From NCBI RefSeq assembly GCF_027244095.1, contig NC_069658.1, forward strand, positions 415,550,687-415,614,686: DNA of 64,000 nucleotides, in the 5' to 3' direction. This document shows, piece after piece, positions 1-11,818 of this stretch. A program made the translations under genes and the position numbers. Positions within the stretch are counted from its first letter, which is position 1. Every line of letters begins with the position of its first letter. A model generated the notes under the pieces. It ran no database searches, was not told the origin of the DNA, and saw only the letters and a program-made list of their open reading frames with translations. The stretch is from Hemicordylus capensis. Taxonomy: Eukaryota; Chordata; Lepidosauria; Squamata; Cordylidae.

Positions 1-299
1 AAAATGGCCACCATGCCAAGGGGAGAAGGCTAAAGAGCTGGCCGAACCGGCTGGAGTAGGCAATAAGAAGAGCTGGTGTGTGGGGGGGTGATCTCTGCAG
101 ATCTCCCCGCCACCTCCAGGAATTCCCCCGATGGGGATAAGGTTAAAAAAATTCTTTAACATAAAAAGGTCCACGAACCCCCACCCCCGGACTGAATTGA
201 CCAGGTGGTTGTTCAAGGGGGTGCTGGACTGAACTGGCCTGGTTGGGTTTGAGTCTAGACTCAAACCGAACCAGGCCAGCCGGTTCCATGCACATCCCA
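1..299. mobile_element. Non-autonomous DNA transposon fragment ('gtgtgcatgaaccgg' family)
   Basis: The right end (gccggttccatgcacatccc, ending near 297) is the reverse complement of the left ends at about 20908 and 59755. The left end lies outside the window. The interior has a short palindrome (ggtttgagtctagactcaaacc, about 245-266). Confidence 0.45.
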
Positions 300-2160
300 A
301 GCCTACACGTGAGAAAACCGATAGCTGCAGAGGATGTGTTTGCACTAGAGAACTCCCCCTTCAGCTCCCCATTTTTGTGAGTTAAAAACCAACTCTGAGA
401 GGCTCGTAAAAAGAAATGAATTTTAAAAACCAGTTTTATTCAATTACTACAGACTACTTCCATCTGAGGCTTTCTCAGCTTTTAGGTACAGTTAAGAATA
501 CTTAGTAGGAATACAAAGATAGGTTGTCTTAATGCATGCTTAAACGTTTACAGAGGGTTTTGCAACACCCTAGTTGTATTGAGTGTAGGCTAGTGTTTCT
601 TATTTTAATTATGTTACAGGTAAACTATAATAGAACAGTATCCAGAATATGCAGAGCACACAAAAAATAAATATAAGATTTAGTCTGACAAAACAAACTT
701 TCCTCCAAATTAATCTTTCCGAAGCCATAAGCCCTGGCTCCTTGCCTTGAACTCACCAAACCCCTGGTGAGAATTCAAGCTTCCTACCCTCCTGTCTTTC
801 AAGGATCTGCAGAATTATTCTCCTGCAGCCAACCTCTATGGCCATGTGTCCTCCTGTGCACCTTCAGCCAAGCCTTTTCACCAAAGAACTCCCTTCTCCT
901 TGGCAACAGCTCTCTAGGTCCCAACCACCTGGTGTGCTGATTGGCTGAGCCCTGGAGTTCACCAGCCTGTCAAGACAGGGTTCACTTCTGGTTAACTCTT
1001 TAGAGGGAGGGGAGGTAGATCACTACAGAGTCATTTACACAAAAACATGAACATGGGCACACGTGTCTGTACACACCTACAACATGATGTCTGAATAGGG
1101 CTCATGACTGATGGGAACAAGAGAGTAGGATTTTCCTCCTTGGTTGTTTTGAGTGTGACGAAATGCCACTTCCAGAAACAAGGTGCCAATAACTTGGGGG
1201 GTGTCAGTGTGTTGTGCCTGAGAGGGAAGAATATGACCCCCGCTTTGATTTTTAATTTTGAAGAGACTGCTAGGATATGCAAACTTTTCCCTTTCCACTT
1301 TCCAGGTGGGCAGTGTGTGTTTGTGTGTGTGTGTGATTTCTCTAATTATCTTGATTCAGCATCCAGTCTCTAGCGAAGACCTTTCCTCTGGCTGCTCTGG
1401 CTATAGATGCTCCATTAAGGCTGAAAATCCAATACAGTTGCCATTTCACTGACGTTTCAATTGTTCTGTCTCTATCTCTTTCTCCCGCTCCAACCCTCAC
1501 CTGCTAGCTGTGCTTTGGGCACATTTCAAGTCCCTCAGCAAATATATTCAGTTGCCTGGTTTTCCCGTAAGTAGCTGGCATGATTCTCAGACATGAGGGA
1601 AGGGGAGAGGCATAGAGAGGATGGAGGGAGCTCACAGAGAATGACTGATCCGATAAATGCTTGTGTCTGGATGTCTGCCCTCCTTCTCCAAGCTTTATTC
1701 TAGGAATGATTTATTTGTCAGATCAGCATTGCCTCTTCTCTGCATCCTTATGTTGACCTCATTTGTGAGGCTTGCCCTGAACAGATCACAGTACCAAGCT
1801 ATCACAGAGACCATTTTCTTTCAAAAATACCAAAAATGGCTTACAAAAAGATCGTAATCAGTGAGTTTTTAAAAATTATATGTGTATATGTTTTGAACTA
1901 TACTGAAAGATTACGTCCCCCCCCCCGCACACACACTCTGATTGGCCCTGAGAATCCCTGCACCTCTCTCGGGACAGCCTTACATGCATAGATTGTACAT
2001 ACATTGTAGGTGTGTGTTGAACAGAATATAGGGCTTGCATTGCTAGTGTTCAGGGTTTTAGCATAAAGACTCTGGCTCCTGTCCTGCTTTACTTATTTTG
2101 AGCTCAGACATGCTGCCCAGGACAGAATGGTTAATATATTTGACTGAAGCATCCAGATAA
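300..2160. other. Non-coding, no recognised feature
   Basis: No gene seen. It contains a TG run (1313-1334) and a poly-C run (1917-1927). The short ORFs have no coding character. Confidence 0.6.
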
Positions 2161-2537
2161 AACTTGATGTGTGAGCACTGTAAGATATTCCCCTCAGGGG
2201 ACGGAGCCGCTCTGGGAAGAGCATCAGGGGCGTAACAAGGCTGGAGTGGGCCCAGAGACAAAATTCTAAAATGGGCCCCTCGCTGATACACACACACATC
2301 ACAATATATAGTCATGTGACTTGCCTCTGGGGGGGCCCCAGGCAGCTGCCTCCCCTTGCCTGATAGTAGTTACGCCCCTGAAGAGCATCTAGGTTCCAAG
2401 TTCCCTCCCTGGCATCTCCATGATAGGGCTGAGACTCCTGCCTGCAACCTTGGAGAAGCCGCTGCCAGTCTGTGAAGACAATACTGAGCTAGATGAACCA
2501 ATGGTCTGACTCAGTATAGGGCAGCTCCCTATGTTCC
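2161..2537 (+). mobile_element. 5S/tRNA-chimeric SINE, 5'-truncated, split by a MITE
   Basis: It reads from the end of the 5S-derived head (acttgatgtgtgagcactgt) through the shared body to 'ctatgttcct'. A 156-bp MITE (2225-2380) interrupts it, with the 8-bp duplication aagagcat on both sides. Confidence 0.75.
2225..2380 (-). mobile_element. hAT-type MITE (ends caggggcgtaac)
   Basis: Terminal inverted repeats CAGGGGCGTAAC / GTTACGCCCCTG and a perfect 8-bp target duplication, aagagcat (2217-2224 and 2381-2388). A second copy lies at 34869-35046 in opposite orientation. No ORF. Confidence 0.88.
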
Positions 2538-2589
2538 TAAGACTGCTGGAAGGCTGCAGAAAGAGTAGAGAATGAGGCTCAACCCTTGC

Positions 2590-2905
2590 TCAATTAAATC
2601 CATGATCTGTACTATCTTACCTTGAAAACCCTCCGTGACTTTGCTTCCACCGTTATCTTTCTGTCCTCACTCATCTCCCTGGCTGTGGCCTCTTCCTCTT
2701 TCCTTCCTTGGATTCTGCCACCCTCAGAAGACCACATCCTTTCTTAAATGACTCCACCCATTCTCCCTCACATTGCCACCTTCTGCCTGGAACTCCCACT
2801 CTGCAAACATCTGCATGGTGCCACCCTTCTGTTTTCAAATCCTTCTTCAAAAGTCATCTCTCCCTGCTTGGCTTATCCCTTGGTCCGACTCCTCACCTAC
2901 TATAG
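2590..2905 (+). mobile_element. Probable L2-type LINE fragment
   Basis: Sequence like the end of an L2 reverse transcriptase ORF (CHLLPGTPTLQTS region). A further piece at about 3405-3480, with 'tagattgcaagctcctgaaagcaggga', resembles the L2 3' end. SINEs inserted at 2921-3362 separate the two. Confidence 0.5.
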
Positions 2906-2920
2906 AAACCAGTCCTAAGA

Positions 2921-3128
2921 TAGGAACATAGGAAACTGCCATATACTGAGTCAGACCATTGGTCTAGCTCAGTATTGTCTTCACAGACTGGCAGCGGCTT
3001 CTCCAAGGTTGCAGGCAGGAATCTCTCTCAGCCCTATCTTGGAGATCCTGCCAGGGAGGGAACTTGAAACCTAGATGCTCTTCCCAGAGCAGCTTCATCC
3101 CCTGAGGGGAATATCTTGCAGTGCTCTA
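2921..3128 (-). mobile_element. 5S/tRNA-chimeric SINE copy, head truncated
   Basis: It starts ggaacataggaaactgcc and continues through the shared body to gaggggaatatcttgcagtgctc, then is cut off just where the 5S-like head would begin. It abuts another SINE. Confidence 0.75.
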
Positions 3129-3134
3129 AGTCGA

Positions 3135-3362
3135 GAGCCAGCGTGGTGTAGTGGCTAGAGTGCTGGACTAGGACCGGGGAGACCAGAGTTCAAATCCCCA
3201 TTCAGCCATGAGACTTGCTGGGTGACTCTGGGCCAGTCACTTCTCTCTCAGCCTAACCTATGTCACAGGGTTGTTGTGAGGAGAAACTTAAGTATGTACT
3301 ACACCGCTCTGGGCTCCTTGGAGGAAGAGCAGAATATAAAATGTAATAAAATAAATAAATAA
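3135..3362 (+). mobile_element. tRNA-derived SINE, full length (squamate 'gagccagcgtggtgtagtgg' family)
   Basis: It has a pol III A box-like region (tggtgtagtggctagag), a B box-like gagttcaaatcccc, a body, and the tail ctccttggaggaagagcag followed by an AATAAAT run. Other copies: 3868-4065, 7883-8012, 19793-20009, 33380-33447, 60597-61035 and 62997-63215. Confidence 0.82.
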
Positions 3363-3867
3363 GTGTAGTATTTGTAAATATTCTTCCACTATTGCCTTTG
3401 CTTCTGCCCCCCCCCCATCCCTCCCCACTCCTGTCCTGTCAAAATGTAGATTGCAAGCTCCTGAAAGCAGGGATGCTTAACAAAGAATAATCTGCAATTG
3501 TTCCCTTAGGGAAAACTGGGATAGAATCTCAAACCACTTTTTGAGGGGGTGGGATTGGGCAAGCTTTTTGGACCTAAGCTGGCCACCATAGCCATTGCCC
3601 TTTTATTACCTCTCTATAGCATTTTCTAAGGCACCAAGTGCCTTACAGTAATTGTCTCTCTTATCTTCGCATAAGGACATTTAAATTGCCTCTTCTAAAG
3701 AGGCGGCTGAAGGAGAAAGCAACAACAACTTGCTCATGTAACACTGTCACTGCTGAACAGGAATTTGAATCCGTCTCCCCAGCTGCTCCAACCCTCACCA
3801 GTTCCCTTCTATTCATGCTCACTACTCCCCCCACCCACCTTAGAAACAAAATCCAGCCTCCCTGGAG

Positions 3868-4065
3868 AGTCTGAGTCATATAGTCCGGGGGTTAGAGTTC
3901 AAAGTGGGAAGACCCAGGTTCAAATCCCCAATCAGCCATGAAGCTCACTGGGAGATCTTGGGCCAATAACTCTCTCTCAGCCTAATGTGCCTAGGCTGAG
4001 TGTTGTGAGTATATAATGGGGGTCAAGGTGGCACAGAACCACATACACTGCCCTGAGCCTACCCT
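3868..4065 (+). mobile_element. tRNA-derived SINE copy (partial, diverged)
   Basis: It shares 'ggttcaaatccccaatcagccatgaag' (in part) and 'tctcagcctaa' with the copy at 3135, and lacks the tail. Confidence 0.65.
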
Positions 4066-5507
4066 TGCTCACATCATGCCCTGGGACCCTGCATTTATTT
4101 TGTTTAAACGTTATGAAGTGTTCTTTATTCTAGGGCTACTTCACATCTGATGCTGTAGCAGTTTCCTGCACTAAGCAGAGGACTGGATTAAGATGACATC
4201 TAAGATTCCTTCTAAATTCTATTATTCCCAGACAGGGATTCTTAACCAGAGGTACATAGACCGTCTGGCTATCCATGAGGCAGGTCCAGGTGGTCTGTGG
4301 AAAATCTTTGCTGCACTGAATTAGATTCGCTTCTTGGTGAGTCAGAATAAAGTTCTTGAAAATAACTAACCTGAGTAGTTATTTCCCTCCTCTAACTTTT
4401 ACTGGAGCCTTAGGAAGATATATTATACACATGGGATGGTGGCCCATGGGTAATACTTGAGGTACAAATACTTCTATAAGTGCAAAAAGGGTTTTGAACC
4501 CCTGTTCCAAGAGGAGGCCATCATAGCAAGAGGAGCCATTGTAGTGATGTGCTGAGACAGTTTCCTCCATGCTAGCACAAATATAAAAAAATAACAGGTT
4601 AGTTCTGGCATGGAGAAAGCCACCCCAACCACATGGCAAACAGACTTTTTGTTGCCATGTGATAACAGCCATAATGGAAAACAACTCTCCCAAGTGACAA
4701 GCTTATCACAAGGGTATTCCTCCTCCGCTGATGGCATGAGCTGCTTCTGGTGGTTGGCTTTAGTTAAAGTTTGGGATTTGTGTGTTTCTGGGTGTGTGTC
4801 TCAAGCAGCAGGGGAATAAGCACTGTAATAATAGCAAGGGCAGGGTTTAATTTTTTGCTTGTCTTTTAATCGATGGTTGGCTGGCTGGCTGGCTCTCTGG
4901 CCTCAGCACTTCCTGCCGATGATGGATCGGGCCTCTCAGGTTTTTGTTTTGCTAAGCTCCATTAGTTGCTAAGAGCCCTCAGGGCTTGCAAAAAGGGCTC
5001 ACCAATCTGATTATGCAGCTTCTGTTCTATATTTGCTCTGAAAGGGCACATTACGACTACCAGAAATGATCTGTAATCTCTGCAACACTTTCAGCGTGCA
5101 GAGTGCTTTACAATGCTTTGTCTCATTTGTGCTCATAAACCTCTTGATAACCAGCAATTCATATTCCTAATATCAATTACCGGAGGGGGATAAAAAGGGA
5201 GAGACAATCAATCGGGAAATTAAGGTCCCCTTACAGTCTTGTCAATTGGCTGAGTAATAGGAAACAGAATTTCAGTGCCAAGGGAAGCTTTTTTCCCTTT
5301 TGGCAAACAGCAGTTGTGGGGTGGGGGTCCAATCCAGACAGGGACCATGGCACAGGGCAAAGTCCCACTATGGTCCTGACCCAGCTGCTATTTTCAAAAG
5401 AGCCTGCCATCACAAATTGTGAGTTACGGCCATAGTTTAGAACCACCCCCGCCCGCCCACCGTCCCCATTTCACATGACGTTACAAGTCTGAACAACAAA
5501 GGCACAT
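4066..5507. other. Non-coding, no gene seen
   Basis: A MIR-like stretch, antisense, is possible at about 5085-5210. A GGCT run lies near 4874. Nothing else is recognised. Confidence 0.5.
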
Positions 5508-5950
5508 GTTTTATTTATTTTTTATTTTATTTGTACACCTCCTCAAACTTCAGTCTGAGTGGTTTACATCAACATAAAACACATTTTAAAAAATTAAAAC
5601 CCTAAAAATTTTAAACCACACAGCTAGTTAAAAAGCTTGGGTGAATAAGTGTGTTTTTAGTGACTTTTTACAAGTTGTCAGAGATGGGGAGGTTCTGATT
5701 TCAGCAGAGAGCACACTCCAGAGTCTCGGGGCTGCAAGAGAGGGGGCCAATCCCTGTGTAGCCATCAGAGGATCTGGTGGCAACTGCAGAGGAACTTCTC
5801 CAGAAGATCTCAATGGGGGGTGGAGCTCATAGTGAAGAAGACGTTTTCTTAAATACCCTGGGTCTAAGCTGCTTAGGGCTTTATACGTTACTAGCCTATC
5901 TGCACAGAGCATCTGTGCACTCTTTCGGGCCGGCTGCTCTCTCCTGCCCC

Positions 5951-6300
5951 CTCTCTTGCCCTCCCTCCCGCCCCACACTCTTTTGCCCACCCTCCTGCTC
6001 CCCTCTCTTGCCCTCCCTCCTGCCCCACACTCTTTTGCCCTCCCTCCTGCTCCCCTCTCTTGCCCCCTGCCCACCCCCCCTCCCTCCTGTTCCCCACTCT
6101 CTTGCCCCCTCCCCCACTCTTGCCCTCCCCCTAGCCCCTTCCTCCTGCTCCCCTCTTGCCTCCTGCCCCTCCCTCCTGCCCCCTTTTGTCCCCTCCCCCA
6201 CACTCTCTTGCCCTCCCCCCCTGCTCCCCTCTCTCTTGCTCCCTGCCCTCCCCTGCCCCCTCCCTCCTGCTCCCTTCTCTCTTGTCCTCCCTCCCCTTCC
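5951..6300. repeat. C/T-rich minisatellite, 52-bp period, inside the Helitron
   Basis: Near-identical 52-bp units start with ctctcttgccc at 5951 and 6003. Degenerate units from 6055 to about 6300 mix shorter steps. It creates long Pro/Leu- and Gly/Arg-rich open frames on both strands that are not genes. Confidence 0.8.
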
Positions 6301-6666
6301 ATTCCTCTGCTCCCACCGCCCTGCACTGTGCCTCTTACCTCAGCGGGTGGCGAACAGGGAATCTCAGCCCGTTTCCCTCCTACTCCGGCCTCCAACAGGA
6401 GCCGGGGCTTTGCACCGCCTCTTGTTTCCTACTCACCCCTCTTACCGGTGTCTACTCTGGCTGTCCTGCGGCCACCGCCTTCCGCTCCCACTCCTGGCGG
6501 CCAGGCCAGGCCACCGCCGCCGCCTCCTTGTCCTTACCTGGGACGGCCTGACCTAGCCAGGTCATCCCGCCGCCTCCCAGCGGCCAGCCAAGCCGGCCTC
6601 CTCAGGCCATTTTGTGGCCTGCTGCTACCGCCCACTGCCATTTTTTCTTGCCTGCAACACTTGCCC

Positions 6667-6712
6667 TTTGGGGGCGGAACTCTCGCAATATGTTGTGAGA
6701 GTTCCGCCGCCA
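6667..6712. repeat. Inverted repeat near the Helitron 5' end
   Basis: GGCGGAACTCTC and GAGAGTTCCGCC flank a 12-base loop (gcaatatgttgt), a strong potential hairpin. Confidence 0.8.
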
Positions 6713-7574
6713 AATTCAGGACACACATGCCAGCTAAGAGAATTAATTATATAGATAACCAGCACCTTGTATTTTGCCCAGAAATTTATTGGCAGCCAGT
6801 GTAGTTCTTTTAATATAGGAGTAATGTGCTCTCTTCGAGATGACCTGGAGACCAACCTGACTGCTGCATTCTGTACCAACTGCAATTTCCAGACTATGTA
6901 CAAAGGCAGCCCCACACAGAGCGCACTGCAGTAGAAAATCTGGAGATTACCAGCAAATGTACCACTGTTCTGAGGTTGTTTATCTCAAGAAATAGACACA
7001 GCTGGCATATCAGCCAAAGCTGATAGAAAGCACCTCTGGCTGGCCACTACCTCAACCTGAAACACCAGGGAAAGGTTTGCATCTGGAAGCACTCCCAGAC
7101 TGCATACCTGTTCCTTTTGGGGAAGCGTGACTCCATCCAGAACTGGCAGATCAAGTGTCAAAGTACCACCATCTTATCTGGATTCAGTCTCTTATCCCAC
7201 ATCCAGCCCGTCACTGCCTCTAGGCAGGCATTACCTTCTCCTGATGATGTTGACATGGAGAAATAGATTTGGGTATCATCAACATACTGATAACACTCTG
7301 CACCAAATCTCCTAATGATCTCTCCCAGTGGTTTCATGTAGATGTTACAATATGGAGCCCTAGGGGACACAGGTGGTTTTTTTTTGGTTCCTGTTCAATA
7401 TCTATGGAGGCTTTTCAGAGCTCTAGCCTGAACACATTTCAGAACTGGGACAAGATCTTGCTGACATTGCAAGTATTTGATGATGAGATTGCAATAGCAG
7501 TTAGAAAGCACAAATGAAAGTTTCATCATCTCTCTAGCCCTCCTCAGTTAACAAGTGTTTATACTTCTTAACTG

Positions 7575-7700
7575 GCTTCTCTTCACAATGACCCTGTGAT
7601 GTAGGTTTGGCCGAAAATATAGCAACTTGCTCTAGAGGTCACACAGTAAGCTTCGTGGCCAAGGCTGTGTATATTTGGGAATGATGTCCAAGTGCCACAC
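7575..7700 (-). mobile_element. MIR-like SINE fragment
   Basis: It reads cttcacaatgaccctgtgat and gcaacttgctc, then gaggtcacacagtaag, the antisense of the MIR core. Confidence 0.6.
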
Positions 7701-7882
7701 AAGCACAGGATTTGGTATTGGATTCAGAATTAAATATCCTGAGAATCTCAGCTTTCTTTTTTCTTTAAAAAGCACGTTTCTAACCTTTAGGGCTGTGGAA
7801 GATAAGCTCAAAGGTGTGCAGTCAACGCTTGCTGACATTTCAGAAGCTGCAAGGATTAACCAAGAATTTCCAGTAGGCAGAA

Positions 7883-8012
7883 CTTCAATGGTCTGCCAGT
7901 CACTTACCTCTCAGTCTAATCTATCTCACACGGTTGCAGTGAGGATCAACACAACCATATAAACCGTTCTGGGCTCCTTGAAGGAAGAGCAGGATATAAA
8001 CGTAAAAATAAA
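7883..8012 (+). mobile_element. tRNA-derived SINE, 3' half
   Basis: It shares the stretch from 'cagtcacttacctctcagtc' to 'gggctccttgaaggaagagc' with the copy at 3135. Confidence 0.7.
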
Positions 8013-10837
8013 GTTAAGCAAGAGGTGTTGTGAGCCACCACAAACAGTAGTTCTCCTGGAGGGGCATGTTATAAACATTTTAAATAAATACATGCAAACT
8101 TGCTTAATATCTCAGTGTACAGAGGTCACACAGTTCAGCCTTTCATAGTATAGAATTCTGAATTTTCTTGGCACAGGTGTGCAGACAGCTGCATGCCGCA
8201 TGGATGGACAGATTCCAAGTGCCAGTCTTGCAAATCCACACCCAGCACTTTGCCCACCGCATCACACACGCCTCATTAAATGTGCAAAAGTCCCCACTGC
8301 TCCAAGCCTGCCTCATCTTCCTCCTAAACTAATGAAAACAGGCGCCAGCATTTTCCAAACCTATTAACTGTGGCTGGCATTAATACATCTAGATATTGGC
8401 AGCCTCAGTAGGGGCCCAAGGACTGGACAAACTGCTCCATGGTCCTCTTACTGTTGGAAGTGGCGCTCTGGTAGGCTGTTGGGAGTGTGGGCTCTCCTCT
8501 GCCACAGGCTAGGAGATTTCTATGCCTTCCATTTTTGTGCAAGCAAAGAGGTATTAGAAGACAGAGATACAGCTGCATTGTGCAACCGCAGCAGCTGTTC
8601 CATGCCCCAACCTGGCCCATTTTTCACTGGACTGAGAATGCTTCCATCTGGGCAAGTTCATACATCTTCCATCACAATGACTACAAAGGGATGGCTTGTA
8701 TGTGCAAAATGGCCAGCACAGCTTCAACAAATTTCATAGACAGACCTTTCCTACCACCTCACATCCCCCCAAACATAATACTTCTCAGTGGAACCAGTTT
8801 ACAAGAACAGCTGTCAGCCAGGCAGATGATACTTTTTGTGTATGTTTGTGTGAAAAAGCTCATTGCAGATTTCAAATCACTGAGACAGAGCTGCGGCAGA
8901 ATCCTGTATGGTTCTGTGAGTGCCCAAGCAAGGGCGAGCTGTTTAGCTGAGCCACACTTTCCAATCCTGCTGCCTAAGGAGTGCTTCACACACTAGATCT
9001 TTCTGTATGGAAAGGTCTGGTAACAGGATAATGCCTGAAAGCTTTGGGCAAATAATCACAGGGGCGCTTGCAGCAAATTTCCTTGTCACACAGGTTGATC
9101 CTCAAATGGGATGTACACATTTTCCCTACAATGAAAAGGGAAATCTTAATGCATGAAGTGGCTTCAAGATAAGTAACCAAGTAGGCAGTGGTAGGCTCTT
9201 GGGGAGGAGGAGGGAAGAGTACGCCATGGACGACAGACAGAAGGGAACTACAGTAAAGGTAGAGAGGTACAAAGGTGGGGTGAGGGACCACAGGATACTG
9301 ACAGAGCAGGTGTGAGCACACTGTCATCTAAGAGCAACATGCGGCTCTTGAGGAAGAAAAGAGAAAAGTCAGGTTGCCCTTGTTTACTGGAGATTTTTGC
9401 CATGGTAAATTATAGCTGTGGGGGAGGTAATCTGGATTCCTGTGGTAGAGGCACCCCCTCCCCACCACACTGTGATCCTAATCCAGCTTCTATTTACAGA
9501 ATTAAAACAAAAACAACGACCAAGCACCCTAACCTCAGTCACATCCCACAGTGATGTTCAGTTTGATAAAAAGGGAGCCTGGGAAGAAAAAAAAGACCAG
9601 TGTTGGTGACTGAAGCATGGCCCCCAGAGAGATCCAAAGGCATGGTGAGGTGGAAGAGAGCTGGTGCACGGAGCTCTCCCCGGGTACCTGCACGGAGCAG
9701 GGGGGTTGGACTAGAAGACTGCCAAGATCCCTTCCAACTTTCAGGTTCTATGGAAGCAACAGGGTTGGCTGGGGACTGGCGGGGGGGACAAACAGAAGTG
9801 GGAGGGCTGCAGGAAACAAGGGGAGGGGACATAAAGCATTGCCATGGAGGGTGAGGGTGGCTGCTGGGTGGAAGAAACAGTTGTTATCTGAGTAAGCACG
9901 GGCTGTGATGAGATGGCTGGGCAGGGAGGAGCACCAAGGGCCACCAGCCAAATAATTCAGTATGCAGTTCTTCAGCTCAGAAACACTAGCCATGCCTAAC
10001 AGAGATGGAATGGTGGGGATATATCCCATCAGAATGCAGGGCCAATCACAATGCGATAACATACGCCTGTGAACAGGAGATGGGGAAAAGTGTCAGAATA
10101 GGTGGCATGGTGTGACAATCTGCAAGTCTTTGTAACTGAGAAGGTTTCTGTTTTAAAAAAGGCTGTAGCCACCAAGATTGGTGGGTGGGATGGAGTGTCA
10201 GGAAAGCTTGCAGAATAAGTATGCAAGCCTGTGTATTGGTGTGTGCACGCAGGAGTGAATTCGACTGGTTGCATTACCTATGACTTGCATATTGCGTGTG
10301 TGAGTGCATGCACGTCCACCATTTCATGCTTGCTGAATAGGCAAGCACCTTTCAAAATGTGACATAGTATGCAATGGTGGTCATGGTGGCATTGTGAATA
10401 TTCCTCTCTCCTACTACAGATGGGAACAAATCCATGAGGAGTGCCTTGTTGGAAGATGGGGTCACTACTGTACAGGCTGTTTGGTCGTCAGGATCCCATG
10501 TGCCAAAGGGCACAGGTTGGAAGAGTCTGTGCCGAGAAGAGGGTTTGCCCCCTGAATCCCTGGTGAACCCCCTCGTTTCAGCAGAGTGGGTAACAGTGGT
10601 TAAAGCAAAGGATGGAAAGGCAGAGTGCCTGGGTTCTCTCTCTTTCCCAATGGATTATGTAGTGCTAAGTCCTCTCCTCCCCTTGGCACCTTAGTTTTAT
10701 TCCCTGGAAGGTGAAATGCCATTTTGCATCCCAAGGTGGGGGGGGGGGAAATCCTCCTATCTGATATGGGGAACAACTTCCCAATGAGTAGAAAGTTACT
10801 GAGGGAAAAATGCACACACCATGTTTTGCCCCTTATG
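8013..10837. other. Non-coding, no gene seen
   Basis: No repeat family or exon is recognised. The overlapping short ORFs on both strands lack homology. Confidence 0.5.
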
Positions 10838-10983
10838 CAGGGGTGTCGTGGCTATAATGGAGCCGGCTCCTAAGGGCCCCCAGCTCCACCCCTCCCTATT
10901 GTCTTCATTATCTCCCTCACTCCGAGGGGCCGCTGGGGAGAGGGGCGAACGCGGCCCCCTCCCCTAGCTACGGTATGCCCCTG
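10838..10983. mobile_element. hAT-type MITE (ends caggggtgtcgtggc)
   Basis: The ends CAGGGGTGTCG and its diverged complement (GTATGCCCCTG) are flanked by cccttatg / ccctcatg, an 8-bp duplication with one mismatch. Confidence 0.75.
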
Positions 10984-10989
10984 CCCTCA

Positions 10990-11070
10990 TGTTATAAACA
11001 ACACAACATGTTTACTCAGGAGTAAGCCCCACAGTGTTCAATGGAGCTTACTCCCTAGTTGGTGTGTAGG
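10990..11070. mobile_element. Short dispersed repeat ('tgtttactcagaagtaagtccca' family)
   Basis: Related fragments recur at about 24880-24955, 25825-25880, 26570-26620 and 27249-27310. Known squamate sequences of this kind look like short foldback elements; the class is inferred. Confidence 0.5.
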
Positions 11071-11129
11071 GAAAAAGCCTAAAGGAGATTAATATGCCCT
11101 AAATTTAAAAGATAAGGCAACACTTTCCC

Positions 11130-11818
11130 CACGCAGGCTTGCACAGAGACGCTCCTTTTCCGGGCTAGGGCTCAAATGGGAGAGGTCTCCAGAGTCCCAC
11201 AAAGACAGACCTTTCTACTTGCTTGCTTCCCCCAGAGCTGAGCAGAGAACCAACCGGCGGCTGTCTTGCGTTGTGCTTAGTTCCGCTGCCTCCGCCATGG
11301 AGACAGACCCTCAAGAAAGGTGCAACTCTCCGCTCTTTCTTTCTTTCTCAGAGCGGGAGTCCGGGAGCAGCCCAGCCCTGAAGCGACGCCCAAGTTCGCT
11401 GTCCACAGGGCTGCAGTACTACTTATGCGCACTCCCTTGGCAGCAAGCAGCAGCAGCCCCCTTGAATTGGGTGGGGACTGACTTCTGAGCTGCATACGAC
11501 CGGATCATCCCTCCAGCAAAATGGAGGGTGGTCGCCCGGGTTGGGCTCGCTCCTCCCCCACGCCCCGGCGGAGCATCTTTTCCAGGGCGCGTTGGGTTGG
11601 GTTGGGAGGCTCCCCTTCCCCGCCGACAGGGCTGCAATGCGGGGCTCTGGGCCGCATCCAAGAGAGGAGGAGCCTGCTGCTCCCCGCCTTTCGCGACCCG
11701 GGCGCCTTTAAAGCCGCATCCCCACAGCCGGCGCCCTCTTCTCCCCGCCAGAAACTTCGAGGGTCGCCGCCTGCTCCCGAGTACCAGCCCAGCCCACCTG
11801 CCTCTCGCCGCCGCCATC
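11130..11818 (+). promoter_or_regulatory. PRPH: CpG-rich promoter/5'UTR region of PRPH
   Basis: This stretch becomes GC- and CpG-rich toward the start codon. A TTTAAA at 11707-11712, about 107 bp before the ATG, could act as a TATA-like element and would give a 5'UTR of roughly 80 bases. The start site is inferred, not seen. A CTTT-rich tract lies at about 11333-11350. Confidence 0.5.

Larger units (their letters stand above)
5891..6755 (-). mobile_element. Non-autonomous Helitron, 865 bp
   Basis: On the minus strand it begins TCTATATAATTAATTC and ends CTAG. An 8-bp perfect hairpin (TGCACAGA, loop of 3, TCTGTGCA; 5901-5919) stands 10 bases from the 3' terminus. It lies precisely between host A (5890) and T (6756) with no target duplication. 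The interior has a C/T-rich minisatellite and a 12-bp inverted repeat, and no Rep/helicase ORF. Confidence 0.87.
5508..7372 (-). mobile_element. L3/CR1-like LINE fragment, interrupted by a Helitron
   Basis: On the minus strand it encodes reverse transcriptase remnants: YMKPLGEIIRRFGAECYQYV then DDTQIYF (7158-7370), and the ORF end AAPRLWSVLSAEIRTSPSL, LKTHLFTQAF (near 5630-5730). It is truncated at its 5' end and has frameshifts. A Helitron (5891-6755) splits it; the joined flanks match the second LINE copy at about 33670. Confidence 0.82.

Noticed and set aside
5628-6804. Long open frames (up to 282 codons) on both strands, Pro/Leu-rich or Gly/Arg/Glu-rich
   Set aside because: They come from the C/T-rich minisatellite of the Helitron; overlapping frames on both strands are open, there is no homology, and they cross transposon boundaries.
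11528-11818. In-frame N-terminal extension of PRPH exon 1
   Set aside because: The frame is open only because the stretch is GC-rich with few stops. Peripherin homology begins at the ATG at 11819, and a TTTAAA lies inside the stretch.
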